A stretch of 64,000 nt of DNA from Triglochin maritima. Lineage: Eukaryota > Streptophyta > Magnoliopsida > Alismatales > Juncaginaceae. A model generated the notes under the pieces. The model was given only the letters and a program-made list of their open reading frames with translations, searched no databases and was not told where the DNA came from. How positions within the stretch are numbered: the first letter of the stretch is position 1; each line of letters begins with the position of its first letter. This document shows, piece after piece, positions 55,830-64,000 of this stretch. The translations under genes were made by a program, and so were the position numbers. Location: positions 43,352,201 to 43,416,200 of the forward strand of contig OY821774.1 of the NCBI GenBank assembly GCA_963682175.1, in the 5' to 3' direction.

Positions 55830-56138
55830 GTTAAAATTCATATTTGGAGACCACATATTTGTAGGCAAGGAAATGTGGCCACATATGCAGACCACATGTG
55901 GGGAGATGTGCATCACATCTCCAGGATGTGGTCTGACCGGTGAGGTCCGCATCCTTGCCCGCATATGTGGGGGATGCGGCCACATATGCGGCACATCTCA
56001 AAACACTATTTTTTGTTTTTTACTCTAATTTGTTTAATGTTCAATTATTGGTGTTAGAAATTATTCAAAATTTTACCTAAATTTTAGTTACATGTATATA
56101 ATTTATAATTAATATATCTATATTATATTATTTAATTA
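55830..56138. repeat. ATATG/GATGCGG-rich inverted patch in MULE-D
   Basis: Contains repeated GGCCACATATGC, GACCACATGTGG and GATGCGG motifs at 55850-56000, with GCATATGCACCCGCATCC following at about 56152. It looks like another small inserted repeat; the boundaries are unclear. Confidence 0.35.
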
Positions 56139-57174
56139 TTAAATCGTAATCTGCATATGCACCCGCATCCCGCATGTCGGATGCGGTGTCTCTCCATATC
56201 GAATACTCATTCCGCATTTATGAACATTGCTTGATACACAACAATTCCATTCTAAACAAGTAACTTTACGAACAGAGGAACAACTAAAACACCAAACACC
56301 ACCAGGAACATCGTCGACATTCTGCTTCACTTCATAAAACAACACATGCATCTCCCTGAGCCGAACATTAAGATTCAGAATCTCGACCAAGCAATACTCC
56401 ATCTTAACATTAATCAAACTAAACTTTTCCATCACGAATTTCTTCATGTCGTCGTCGAACCACCTAAAAATTTCGCATGAATATGACTACTACACTTGTC
56501 AACTTGTTAAAGTTGGTCAACATGCATGTCGTCGTAATCATGTAAATCTAGTTATACTACGTAAATCTAGTTATACACATGAATAACCTTTTTTATACAT
56601 AACATGAGATTAACATCTCGTATATACTTTAAAGGTAGTGAATCAAAATTTTGTGAGACCGAGGGACTTTATCAACCTTTTGTCTTGAATGGTTACATAA
56701 CATAAAATTATTTATTCAGATAAACACATTTTCAACACTTCATCCAACTTAATTCAAGTTTCTTTGACTTTATTTGAATGTGGAGCAAATTAAAACGTTG
56801 CATTGGGGATACAAAACCAGAAATTTGTTAAACTATAGTCCACTGTTAAACCAGAAATTGGGTTATACAAAAACATGTTAAACCAAAGATTTGTTCAACT
56901 TTGGCGATCCAAATCCACCTGTGAAAAATACCGGGAGAAACCCTTTGCTCATATACAAAACAAACAAATCATCGAACACTTGGTGGGCTACAATCATCAA
57001 ATACTACAAATGAAGAAACAGGTTGAATGCATACTTTGAAATCCCTAGGACACACTCAGAAATGTCGACCGAGCAGACTGCCATGTTGGAGGTTTGGATT
57101 TTGGCTTGATGTCCATATTTGCATGTGGGGATGTCGGAAAGTAGAATGAACGACGACCTAGAGGAAGATGACAT
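56139..57174 (-). pseudogene. GRF zinc-finger companion gene remnant (MULE-D)
   Basis: Exon 1 starts at 57174 (MSSSSRSSFILLSDIPTCKY), giving the GRF start CKYGHQAKIQTSN, where the second Cys of CxCG is Tyr. After a frameshift the domain continues as GRHF, stop, VCPRDFK and a GTATGC donor near 57022. Exon 2 starts at 56463 after TTTTTAG with a Trp (WFDDDMKKFVMEKF), the end of the GRF fold, then a coiled-coil-like segment (EYCLVEILNLNVRLREMHVL). The intron sits at the same point of the domain as in the MULE-A gene. The gene is dead. The GRF reading relies on motif recognition. Confidence 0.6.
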
Positions 57175-57605
57175 CCAAACTTCAACAATGGACCGGAGGG
57201 AGGAAAGTAGGGCAGAGGAGGGTTGGGATGTCAACGGTGGACTGGAGTAGAGTGTTTGAGCTTGCAAAAGTTGAGTGTTTGGGCAGAGAAGGCTCAGGAT
57301 TTATAAGGAAGGATGGGTAAGTTTGGTTAGGTGATTAAGAACTTAATTGAGATGATTAATAATGTTTAAACTGCTGCCTAAACCGTCGGAGACAAACGGA
57401 GATATGTCTAACGACGTTAACGGATGACGGATTGAAGTGCATCAAGTCAAAGGGATCTACTATTCGTCGCCGGAAAACTACTTAAATCGCCCCAAAAATG
57501 ACCTTTTTGCCCCTAACAAATCAATTAATACCGATTTCGTCCCGTGTCTTTAAACAAGGTGTTTGACTCAGTTTTACTCACATTCCCAGTACAAACACCA
57601 CGAAA

Positions 57606-58438
57606 ATGTCCGGCGAAGCACCAGAATCCGGCGAGGTAACAGGGGCGGAAATTTTTTTTCCGACTCGGGCGTCTGGCTAGGCCGCCTCCACATAGGTGGA
57701 GGCGTATGGCTAAGCCGCCTCCACCTAAGTGGAGGCGGTTTAGCCAGACGCCTCCACCTAGCTGGAGGCGGCTTAGATGCACGCCTCCACCATGGTGGAG
57801 GCGGCCTAGCCAGCCGCCCGTTTTTTTTGTTTTTTTTAATTTTTTGTTAAATTCAAAATTTTCAAGTTCCGTTGCAAGATTTCGGTGGTGATGGAGTAGA
57901 TTACAGTGAGCTTTTTGACAGTAAAGAAATATTTACAACAATCGAGGAAGGTTGTAAATGGGCGAAACAAATTGCGATAGGAGCCGGATTTTTTTTGGTT
58001 ATATCATCGTACAAACCAAAAGCAGATAACCGGATGGATTGTTACCTCAGATGCGATCGCAGACGTGAGATGAGTTCTCGTGATACGAGTATTGCACTGC
58101 GAAAGAATACGAAAAGAAAAGGTTGCGGTTGTCAGTTTTTGGTAAAAGTGGTGGAGCGACGAGATCGTGATGGATGGGTTATTGTTTCTAGTAGCATGTT
58201 TGGGCAGCACAACCACCCATTGGCAGTTTATTCAGAGGGTCACCGACAGGTCAGCGGACTTAGTGGTGGGGCAAAGCAAATTGTTCGGGATATGACAGAG
58301 GCACAAGCAAGGCCCCGTAACATTTTGTTGGCGGTAAAGAAGAAATTTCCGGACGATAATCCTAATCAAAGGCACATTTACAACTTCAGAGAGTACATGA
58401 GGAGGACGAAATCTGAAGACAGGAATCCCGCGCAGCAG
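57606..58438 (+). pseudogene. Transposase N-terminus of C2, truncated
   Basis: Exon 1 is at 57606-57635 (MSGEAPESGE, donor GTAACA). The intron 1 acceptor TTTTTCAG of C1 reads TTTTCAAG here, which shifts or weakens the splice. The zinc-finger region (CYLRCDRRREM, GCGCQFLVK, GQHNHP) continues to EDRNPAQQ at about 58438. The frame then enters antisense PMD sequence and has no catalytic domain. Confidence 0.8.
57680..57810. repeat. Hairpin array in intron 1 of the C2 transposase
   Basis: Four GCCTCCACC / GGTGGAGGC hairpins, the counterpart of 37815-37965. Confidence 0.85.
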
Positions 58439-60349
58439 TCTACGAATAGAAAGAAGTCGACTCTCGCTCTTATCCTCCGCCCGGACAGCCCACATACGCG
58501 AACGAGGATGGCCACGCTCAACAATCTTCCGCTCACGATGGGGGCGGAAAGCAGGAAAATACTCATATATCCAAGCCTGCAGCAGTGTAAGACAACCCGT
58601 AATCTGACCACAATCAGCGCGACTGGATATGCCCAGCTGGCGATACAGATATGCCAACGTCGCCGACCCCCATGAGTAATCAGCAGTGGTATCTGGGTCC
58701 CTCGCCTCCAATAAGTCGCGTGGTCTCAGTCTGGAACCGCTCTTGTCGAGAAACAATACGCAGCCTAGCAGTAAGAAGAAATAAGCAGTCATCTGCGTAT
58801 CCTCAGTCCGTGGTGGTCGCCCCCGTCTGCAACACCCGTCCACAGCGTCGATACTAACACCACCGCCACTCCAGAATGAGCTATCCCGCCCAAGACCCTC
58901 CAGGCTGACACCCAGCAACTCAGATACATATAACTTCAGCTCAGATGTCGGCGCCTGCGCACTGACCATGGGACCCTCAACAAGAATGTGAAGAATCTGA
59001 AAGACGTCATGCAACATGATCGTCATCTCTCCGAACGGCAAGTGGAAAGTGTTGGTGTCAGGCTGCCACCGCTCCACGAATGCCGAAATCAACGGCATGT
59101 CGATGCAGGAAAACATGCTGTACGGCAAGTGACCCAATCCACTGTCGACCACGGTCGCCGTCATATCCTCAGTCATCACTGAGCGCCATGCCTGCAATGT
59201 CGTACAAGCTCTGTGCCGATTATGACACTTCAAAACCTTCCGCTCCTCGCCATCCCAGATGCGTCTGGCGACGTGGCCTCCGAAACTCGGAATGACGCTG
59301 CCATCTACAGGACCACCGGGAATAATATCCGTGACGATCCAAGACTCGTCATCACCCCTCTTCTTCTTCTGAGCTCGGGCGTCTGCAGTGCACGAACTCG
59401 AATCACCGGCCACCTCGATCCTTCCTAATGACCCACTCAGCTGAAGGACCACCGTGTCGCCCCCGTCATCGACCGGACTGATGTACCGCGTCCTCCTGTG
59501 GCCCCAAGTCGTATCGGCCCCCATCGTCACTGTCGTCGTGACTCCTCGCCTCATCTGAATCATCCTCGTCGTCGAAAGACTCTCCAGGTGTCTGACAACG
59601 ACGTAACAGATCTCTCTCTCTCTCCTAACTGAAGCAGAAATACCACGTGTACGTGGATGACGAGGACCTGACTCGTCTGCTATACTACGTACCGGGCGTA
59701 AGGGAATTGATTTCCCTTTTCCTTCACGGTAACCCGATGACTATTAATTCAATTTAAAAATACAAATTTATTAATGATTTTACTAAAATAATTAAACTAA
59801 TTATTAACTTAATAATCGATTTATTTAGCAATTATCACAGTTAATCAATAATCCGTTACTAAAATCGTACACAACTAATTACTAACATAATAATCAATTT
59901 ATTTATTAATTAACACATTTTATAATTAATAAACGATTATCTAAACTAATTTAACTCATTATTAACATAATATTCAATTTATTTAAATTTTATCACAATT
60001 TATAATCAATTTAAAAACAAATTAAAAAAAAATCCAGGCGTCTGCGGGAGACGCCTACCCTACGTGGTAGGCGTCTGCCGGAGACGCCTGCCCTACGTGG
60101 GAGACGTCTCCCGCAGACGTCTGTGCCATGGGTCGGGCGACCTTCCGCCCGACCCAACGATCGGGCGGTCGCGGGAACCGCCTCCCCCAGGGGGGAGGCG
60201 GTTCCCGCCCGATCGTTGGGTCGGGCGGCTCCGGCGGTCGCTCGACTCAAATTTTTTTTTTTTTTAAATTAATTGAAATAAACAAGGTGATTTACCAGAT
60301 GTGAGTAGTCCGGGGTGTCCGCTGGTTCTTTCCCTGGCCTCCGAGACAT
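58439..60349 (-). pseudogene. PMD gene of C2, 5' part intact, 3' deleted
   Basis: Exon 1 is 60349-60296 (MSRRPGKEPADTPDYSHL, GT donor). Intron 1 carries the hairpin array. Exon 2 begins near 59735 and stays open to the deletion junction at 58439. It has a basic leader (KGKSIPLRPVRS), DDESWIVTDIIPGGPVDG, and the PMD core: MPLISAFVERWQPDTNTFHL, PFGEMTIMLHDVFQILHI, YFFLLLGCVLFLDKSG, and SATLAYLYRQLG to SESRLLSIRR. Past the junction the frame is antisense transposase, so the last 60 or so codons of the 443-codon open frame are not PMD. Later PMD exons are lost. Confidence 0.75.
60010..60245. repeat. Hairpin array in intron 1 of the C2 PMD gene
   Basis: Consecutive GC-rich inverted repeats: AGGCGTCT / AGACGCCT twice, GAGACGTCTCCCGCAGACGTC-like sequence, GGTCGGGCG / CGCCCGACC, and a long one with arms TCGGGCGG...GGGAACCGCCTCC against its complement around CCCAGG at about 60165-60215. 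It lies within intron 1 of the opposing gene, mirroring the transposase-side array. Confidence 0.85.
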
Positions 60350-60678
60350 CCTATTTGGTGAATAAAAGTGTGATATGAAGAGAAAGTTGTGTTAAAAGAG
60401 TGAAATGAGGAGTTATATTAGTAGAAATTGTAGAGGGGCAAAATGGTAATCTTACGGGCGATTTAAGTAGTTTTACGGCGACGAATAGCAGTTCAGAGTC
60501 AAATTGTCAAGTTTGCGGATGTACTTGACCAATATAAAACTAAAAGGAATCAAATATCCAATAAACAAGTTTTACAAGCGCACCCAAGCAAAAAAACCCA
60601 GTAAAAACATTTGAGCAAATTATTGGAGGCGCATATATTCCATCCTGGCCACTGAAGTCTCCCTCCGGTCGAGATCAG

Positions 60679-63600
60679 ATGGGGGAAGAGGGCGGCGAGA
60701 AGCCGTTGAGGAGGATAGCGGAGGCGTTCGAAACCCTAGCGGCGAATCTCACCTCCCAATCCCCCGATCTCGACGTCGACTCCTTCTCCCGTGGCTGCGA
60801 CCTCGTCTCCCCCCTCTTCGGATGCCTCGGCGTCGCCTTCAAGTTCGCCGAGATGGACTACGTCGCCAAGGTCGCTTCTTTTTTGTTCGATTAGGTTTTG
60901 GTTGTTGTTGATTGTGCTAAAGATGTGATCTTTTTCTTCTTTTTTTCTTTTTCTGCTGGAATGTTGCGGCTTTGGGTGTCTTCTTTGGACGTTAATTCTA
61001 CTAAAAAAGTGTTAATTGTGCTAAAGATTTGATTTTTTTTATTATTGGTTGTGGTTGGTGGAGGAAATTTGCGGAATTTGGTTGCTATTAGGCGTTAATT
61101 TCACTTAAAATGTGTTACTTAAGGGTTCGTTGGTCTTACATTCTGCTGAAAATGTGTTTTTTTGTCGGTTTCGGTTGTTGTGGGCGCTGCAAAGTTGCGC
61201 CTTTTGGTTTTATTGGGTGTTAGTTCTACTAAAATGTATTACTTTTGGGCCGTCGAGTTTATTTGGATCGTGTCGTGAAGATCTCTGCTTTCTGATGTCT
61301 TTTAGCCGTTTTGGGTTGAAACGGGTCCTTGATTGTGCTTCAAATGTGATTTTTTGATGAGTTTTTGTTGGTTAGCTTGTTTGAGGATGGATTAGTCGCT
61401 GTGAACGGTAGCTTTGCTGCAATTTGTTTTCTTCTGGTTTTTATTGGGCATTAAGTGTACCACTGTAAGTACAATCCTTTTAGGTGGTGTTTGGATTATG
61501 GTGCGAAGGTTACTGATCTGAGGTTTTTTGCTTGTTTTGCGTTTGGAAGTGATTGGTGAAAGATTGATGTTGGGTTTGAATTGTTTTATATTCTTTGGTT
61601 GGTTGGATTGTTTCCATTGATTCAATTTCGCTTCTTTCTGGTTGGTACGGGTGCTAATGCTTCTTAACATGTTTTTCTTTTGGTTTGAGATTGGTGATTT
61701 CTGCAGGTTGCACTTTGTTTATTAGTTCTGCTTGAAATTTTACCGCTTGCTTTTAATTTTTTTCAATTTCACTATTTCGAATGGAATTTCGTTGATTTGT
61801 CTGTAGTGATTGCTCCACTACTGTATCCTTTTGGTTATTTGAGCCTCAATCCTGCTAATGACTTTAAGTTGAATTTATGTAATATATAAGGAAGAAACTG
61901 TGAAATTCAGGTCACTGTGTGATGTATCACACTATCAGTTGTCCTGAAAGATTGGTGGGAACTATGGTTAACAGATGTCGCTGATAGGGTTAGGCTCAAG
62001 CCTACTTTGATGCTCATACTATTTACTAAACAACAAAGAAGATTGTATTTTTACTATCATGATGTTCCCATGGCCTCTTTGATGTTATATAATGCATGAA
62101 TTCCGTTGATGTATTACATTATTTTCCCAATGGCCCCAAAATTGCAATCATGAAATTACTAATATGTGTGGTCCAAAATTTTCTTTATTTTGTTGTAACA
62201 TGATTATTGAGATACTGGACAATGTCTTCATGGTCGTGAAACATTTGTTCCCATTCTTTGTTGATTCTTAGTTCCTATCCTGAAGGCAATGTCTAGCAAA
62301 TTAATTTAGATTGTTTATCTAACATTACAGGTTAAGGATCTAAAGGATGCATCCAAGTCTATATCTTTATTGTCGTCGTTAGTTGAACTAGATATTAAGC
62401 AGGACTCCGTGAGAACGGGTGGCAGTCATTCTCGCAATCTTCTGAGGGTGAAGCGTGGACTTGACATGGTCAGGCTTCTGTTTGAGCGGATTATCATAGA
62501 GGAGTATGTTTGAAAACTTTTTTTCGTAATGCTTTTTTTATAGTTAATGCTAGGATATAGGATTGCATAAACAAGCAATTCAGTAGGTATCTTTTTTTCA
62601 GGGAGTATACCCATTTTTGTACTAAGCAATATTAACTTCTTGGATAAATATACTGTCACAACTTTACTTAGTAATATCATGTTAATTTATTTTCTATGTT
62701 GTAATCAAGCTATATATGAACTGCATGGGTTGTCATGGAAAAGTAATTTAGAAAATTGAATTTATATCATAGAAGACCTGCCTTCTCTAAAATTTGTAAA
62801 TATATAGAACTAGAATTTGTTGATACATTAACCCTGTACTCCTGTAGTAACAATCCTCCTTGCGTTTCACCTTCGCTTGCACTGCTTCTAGCAATTTTAA
62901 TAAGGGCGGGTTACAGGTGGCATTTGATAGTGGACATGAGGTATTAGCTATAACTAGCTGTGGCCATTTTAATCAACTTAGACAGAAAGACGGTGGTGTA
63001 TAACCATGTACCAGCTGAACTGGTTCATTTTATTGAGAATTAACCAAGTCAGTGTTTCAATGCTCCTCGCTACATTTTTCTGGTTTAGATGTAATTTTTA
63101 AAGCCACTTGCAGGGGGAACTCTCTCAAAAAACCTGCATCTGTCGCTTACAAGGAAGTCTTTGCTCCTCACCATGGATGGATCATTAGAAAAGCAGTTGC
63201 TGCAGGAATGTATGCTCTCCCAACGACGTCACAGCTCCTACAAAAGTTAAATGAAAATGGTGAGTGCTAGATTTAGTTTTAAGTTCACTTTCAAATGTGA
63301 AGTTATAGATTTCTCATTGAAGATTACCAGTTTACCACAACTAGACATGCATTCATATTATGTTGGCAGGAGATAGAACATGTCTTTATCAATAAACTCG
63401 TAATAGTCAATATTGTAAAATTCTGAAAACGAATATGGACAACTCTAGCTCACACTTAGATTGCCTGTAAGTTGCATCTACGTCTTCATTTCAACATCGG
63501 GGGTTGGATTGTATTTATATTTCAATTTAGGTCTTACATCACCCAATAGTCCACAATGATTTATTTCAAAACAAAAACTTCATTCAAAACCTTTTTCTTA

Positions 63601-63892
63601 TAGTTGCTTGCATTTCGAGATATTTGAGAAGGATTCATTCCAAGCTTCTCTTCTAGTAAAGCTACTCCAATCAGATAATGTAAATTGTAAAACCATGGGA
63701 ACACCATTTCATATTTTTGCTGTTTCATAGTGACAAACCATCCATCATCAACATCTGAGCTTTCTTTTGCCTTTTATGTTTGCAGAGGCTTCTGCTAAGA
63801 TTTATATGCAGAAATATGTAAGATCGTCGGCCCCAGTTATCCGCTACATTGAACAGTTATTTATTTCTAGAGAATTGGGAATCGACTGGTGA
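60679..63892 (+). CDS. ACD11: ACD11-like glycolipid/ceramide-1-phosphate transfer protein
   Basis: Four exons join in frame: 60679-60870, 62331-62503, 63114-63259 and 63786-63892 (205 aa, against 206 in Arabidopsis ACD11). It is a GLTP-fold protein. SPLFGCLGVAFKFAEMDYVAKV leads into the lipid headgroup site. The Asp in the EMDYVAKV motif, the Arg/Lys in NLLRVKRGLDMVRLLFE, and the His in APHHGWIIRKAV match the known ligand-binding residues. The C-terminus ends LGIDW as in ACD11. The family moves ceramide-1-phosphate between membranes in the cytosol, and loss of Arabidopsis ACD11 triggers cell death and defence. All introns are GT-AG. The start lies 80 bp after the MULE-D end. Confidence 0.93.
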
Positions 63893-64000
63893 TTCGAACA
63901 TGAAACTTCCGTCTTGTGTATCCTATTCTATTTGGCAACCTGCTGCATTGATTACTATAGATAGCCAAGAAGTTGATGGCATTTTGATGCACCTCAACTT
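63893..64000. other. 3' flank of the ACD11-like gene
   Basis: Downstream sequence to the window end. No gene. Confidence 0.5.

Larger units (their letters stand above)
57453..60496. mobile_element. MULE-C2: deletion sibling of C1 (3044 bp), inside MULE-D
   Basis: Shares TIRs with C1 (ACTATTCGTCGCCGG and AAAACTACTTAAATCGCCC). Flanks AGTCAAAG (57445-57452) and AGTCAAAT (60497-60504) form an 8-bp target duplication with one mismatch. The left 980 bp match C1 37597-38570. A junction at 58439 then jumps to sequence matching C1 41742 onward, removing the catalytic half of the transposase, OTU and the PMD 3' exons. It retains the PMD 5' region and large right hairpin array that C1 lacks. Confidence 0.85.
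55237..60599. mobile_element. MULE-D: nested host element
   Basis: The left end (55237) reads TGGGATTTTTGCTTGGGTGC, and the right end, in reverse complement, TGGGTTTTTTTGCTTGGGTG. The TIRs continue with TTGTAAAACTTGTTTATTGG and TTTTAGTTTTATATTGG on both sides. A 304-bp hAT-like element splits the left TIR and MULE-C2 splits the right TIR. With both removed, the TIR match extends through CAAACTTGAC and TTGATGCAC to roughly 140-200 bp. The remaining interior (about 2 kb) has a GRF zinc-finger pseudogene but no transposase. No clean target duplication is seen. The TIR start resembles MULE-A. The right end is 80 bp from the ACD11-like start codon. Confidence 0.75.

Noticed and set aside
58232..59563. 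443-codon minus-strand open frame as one protein
   Set aside because: Its first part is PMD, but the last part (58438 downward) is antisense to the transposase exon across a deletion junction. Only the PMD portion is annotated.

Overview
This is nuclear DNA from a flowering plant, most likely a eudicot. The evidence is AT-rich intergenic sequence, GT-AG spliced genes, a DYW-class PPR gene, a plant-type BRCA1 (RING, extended PHD, two BRCT), and dense plant transposon families (MULE, Copia, PIF/Harbinger, hAT). I cannot name the genus. All five host genes read on the + strand, and each could be assembled from splice sites without a break.

Host genes: an ERD4-like OSCA/CSC1 channel (13177-18124, six exons, 732 aa); a BAG-family co-chaperone (21063-23827, four exons, 237 aa); an intronless DYW-type PPR protein resembling At4g21065 (42941-44710, 589 aa); a BRCA1 homologue (46499-52913, fourteen exons, 990 aa); and an ACD11-like sphingolipid transfer protein (60679-63892, four exons, 205 aa).

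The rest is a transposon landscape. From left to right: a solo Copia LTR (1331-3463, minus); a non-autonomous MULE built around a 22-bp satellite (4122-6297, 9-bp target duplication); MULE-A (7676-12983) with a broken MuDR transposase and a broken GRF zinc-finger gene; two Tourist-like MITEs (18547-18983, 54492-54920); MULE-B (24497-27373, perfect 9-bp target duplication) with hairpin arrays; a PIF/Harbinger transposase gene split by a truncated Copia element (30190 to about 36230); MULE-C1 (37597-42836) and its deletion sibling MULE-C2 (57453-60496); a hAT MITE (44941-45582); and MULE-D (55237-60599), which holds both a small hAT-like insertion and MULE-C2.

The most interesting system is the MULE-C family. 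It has two convergent genes: a FAR1/Jittery-type transposase spliced to an OTU cysteine-protease exon, and an opposing gene with a plant mobile domain (PMD). Each gene starts near its TIR, and each first intron carries an array of GC-rich hairpins. C1 and C2 carry different deletions, so between them they show the family layout. A second pattern is that three MULE ends (A, C1, D) lie 194, 105 and 80 bp upstream of the start codons of the ERD4-like, PPR and ACD11-like genes. A third is a recurring GRF zinc-finger companion gene with the same intron position in MULE-A and MULE-D.

All element boundaries, splice sites and homologies were read by eye. No alignment or database search was run.
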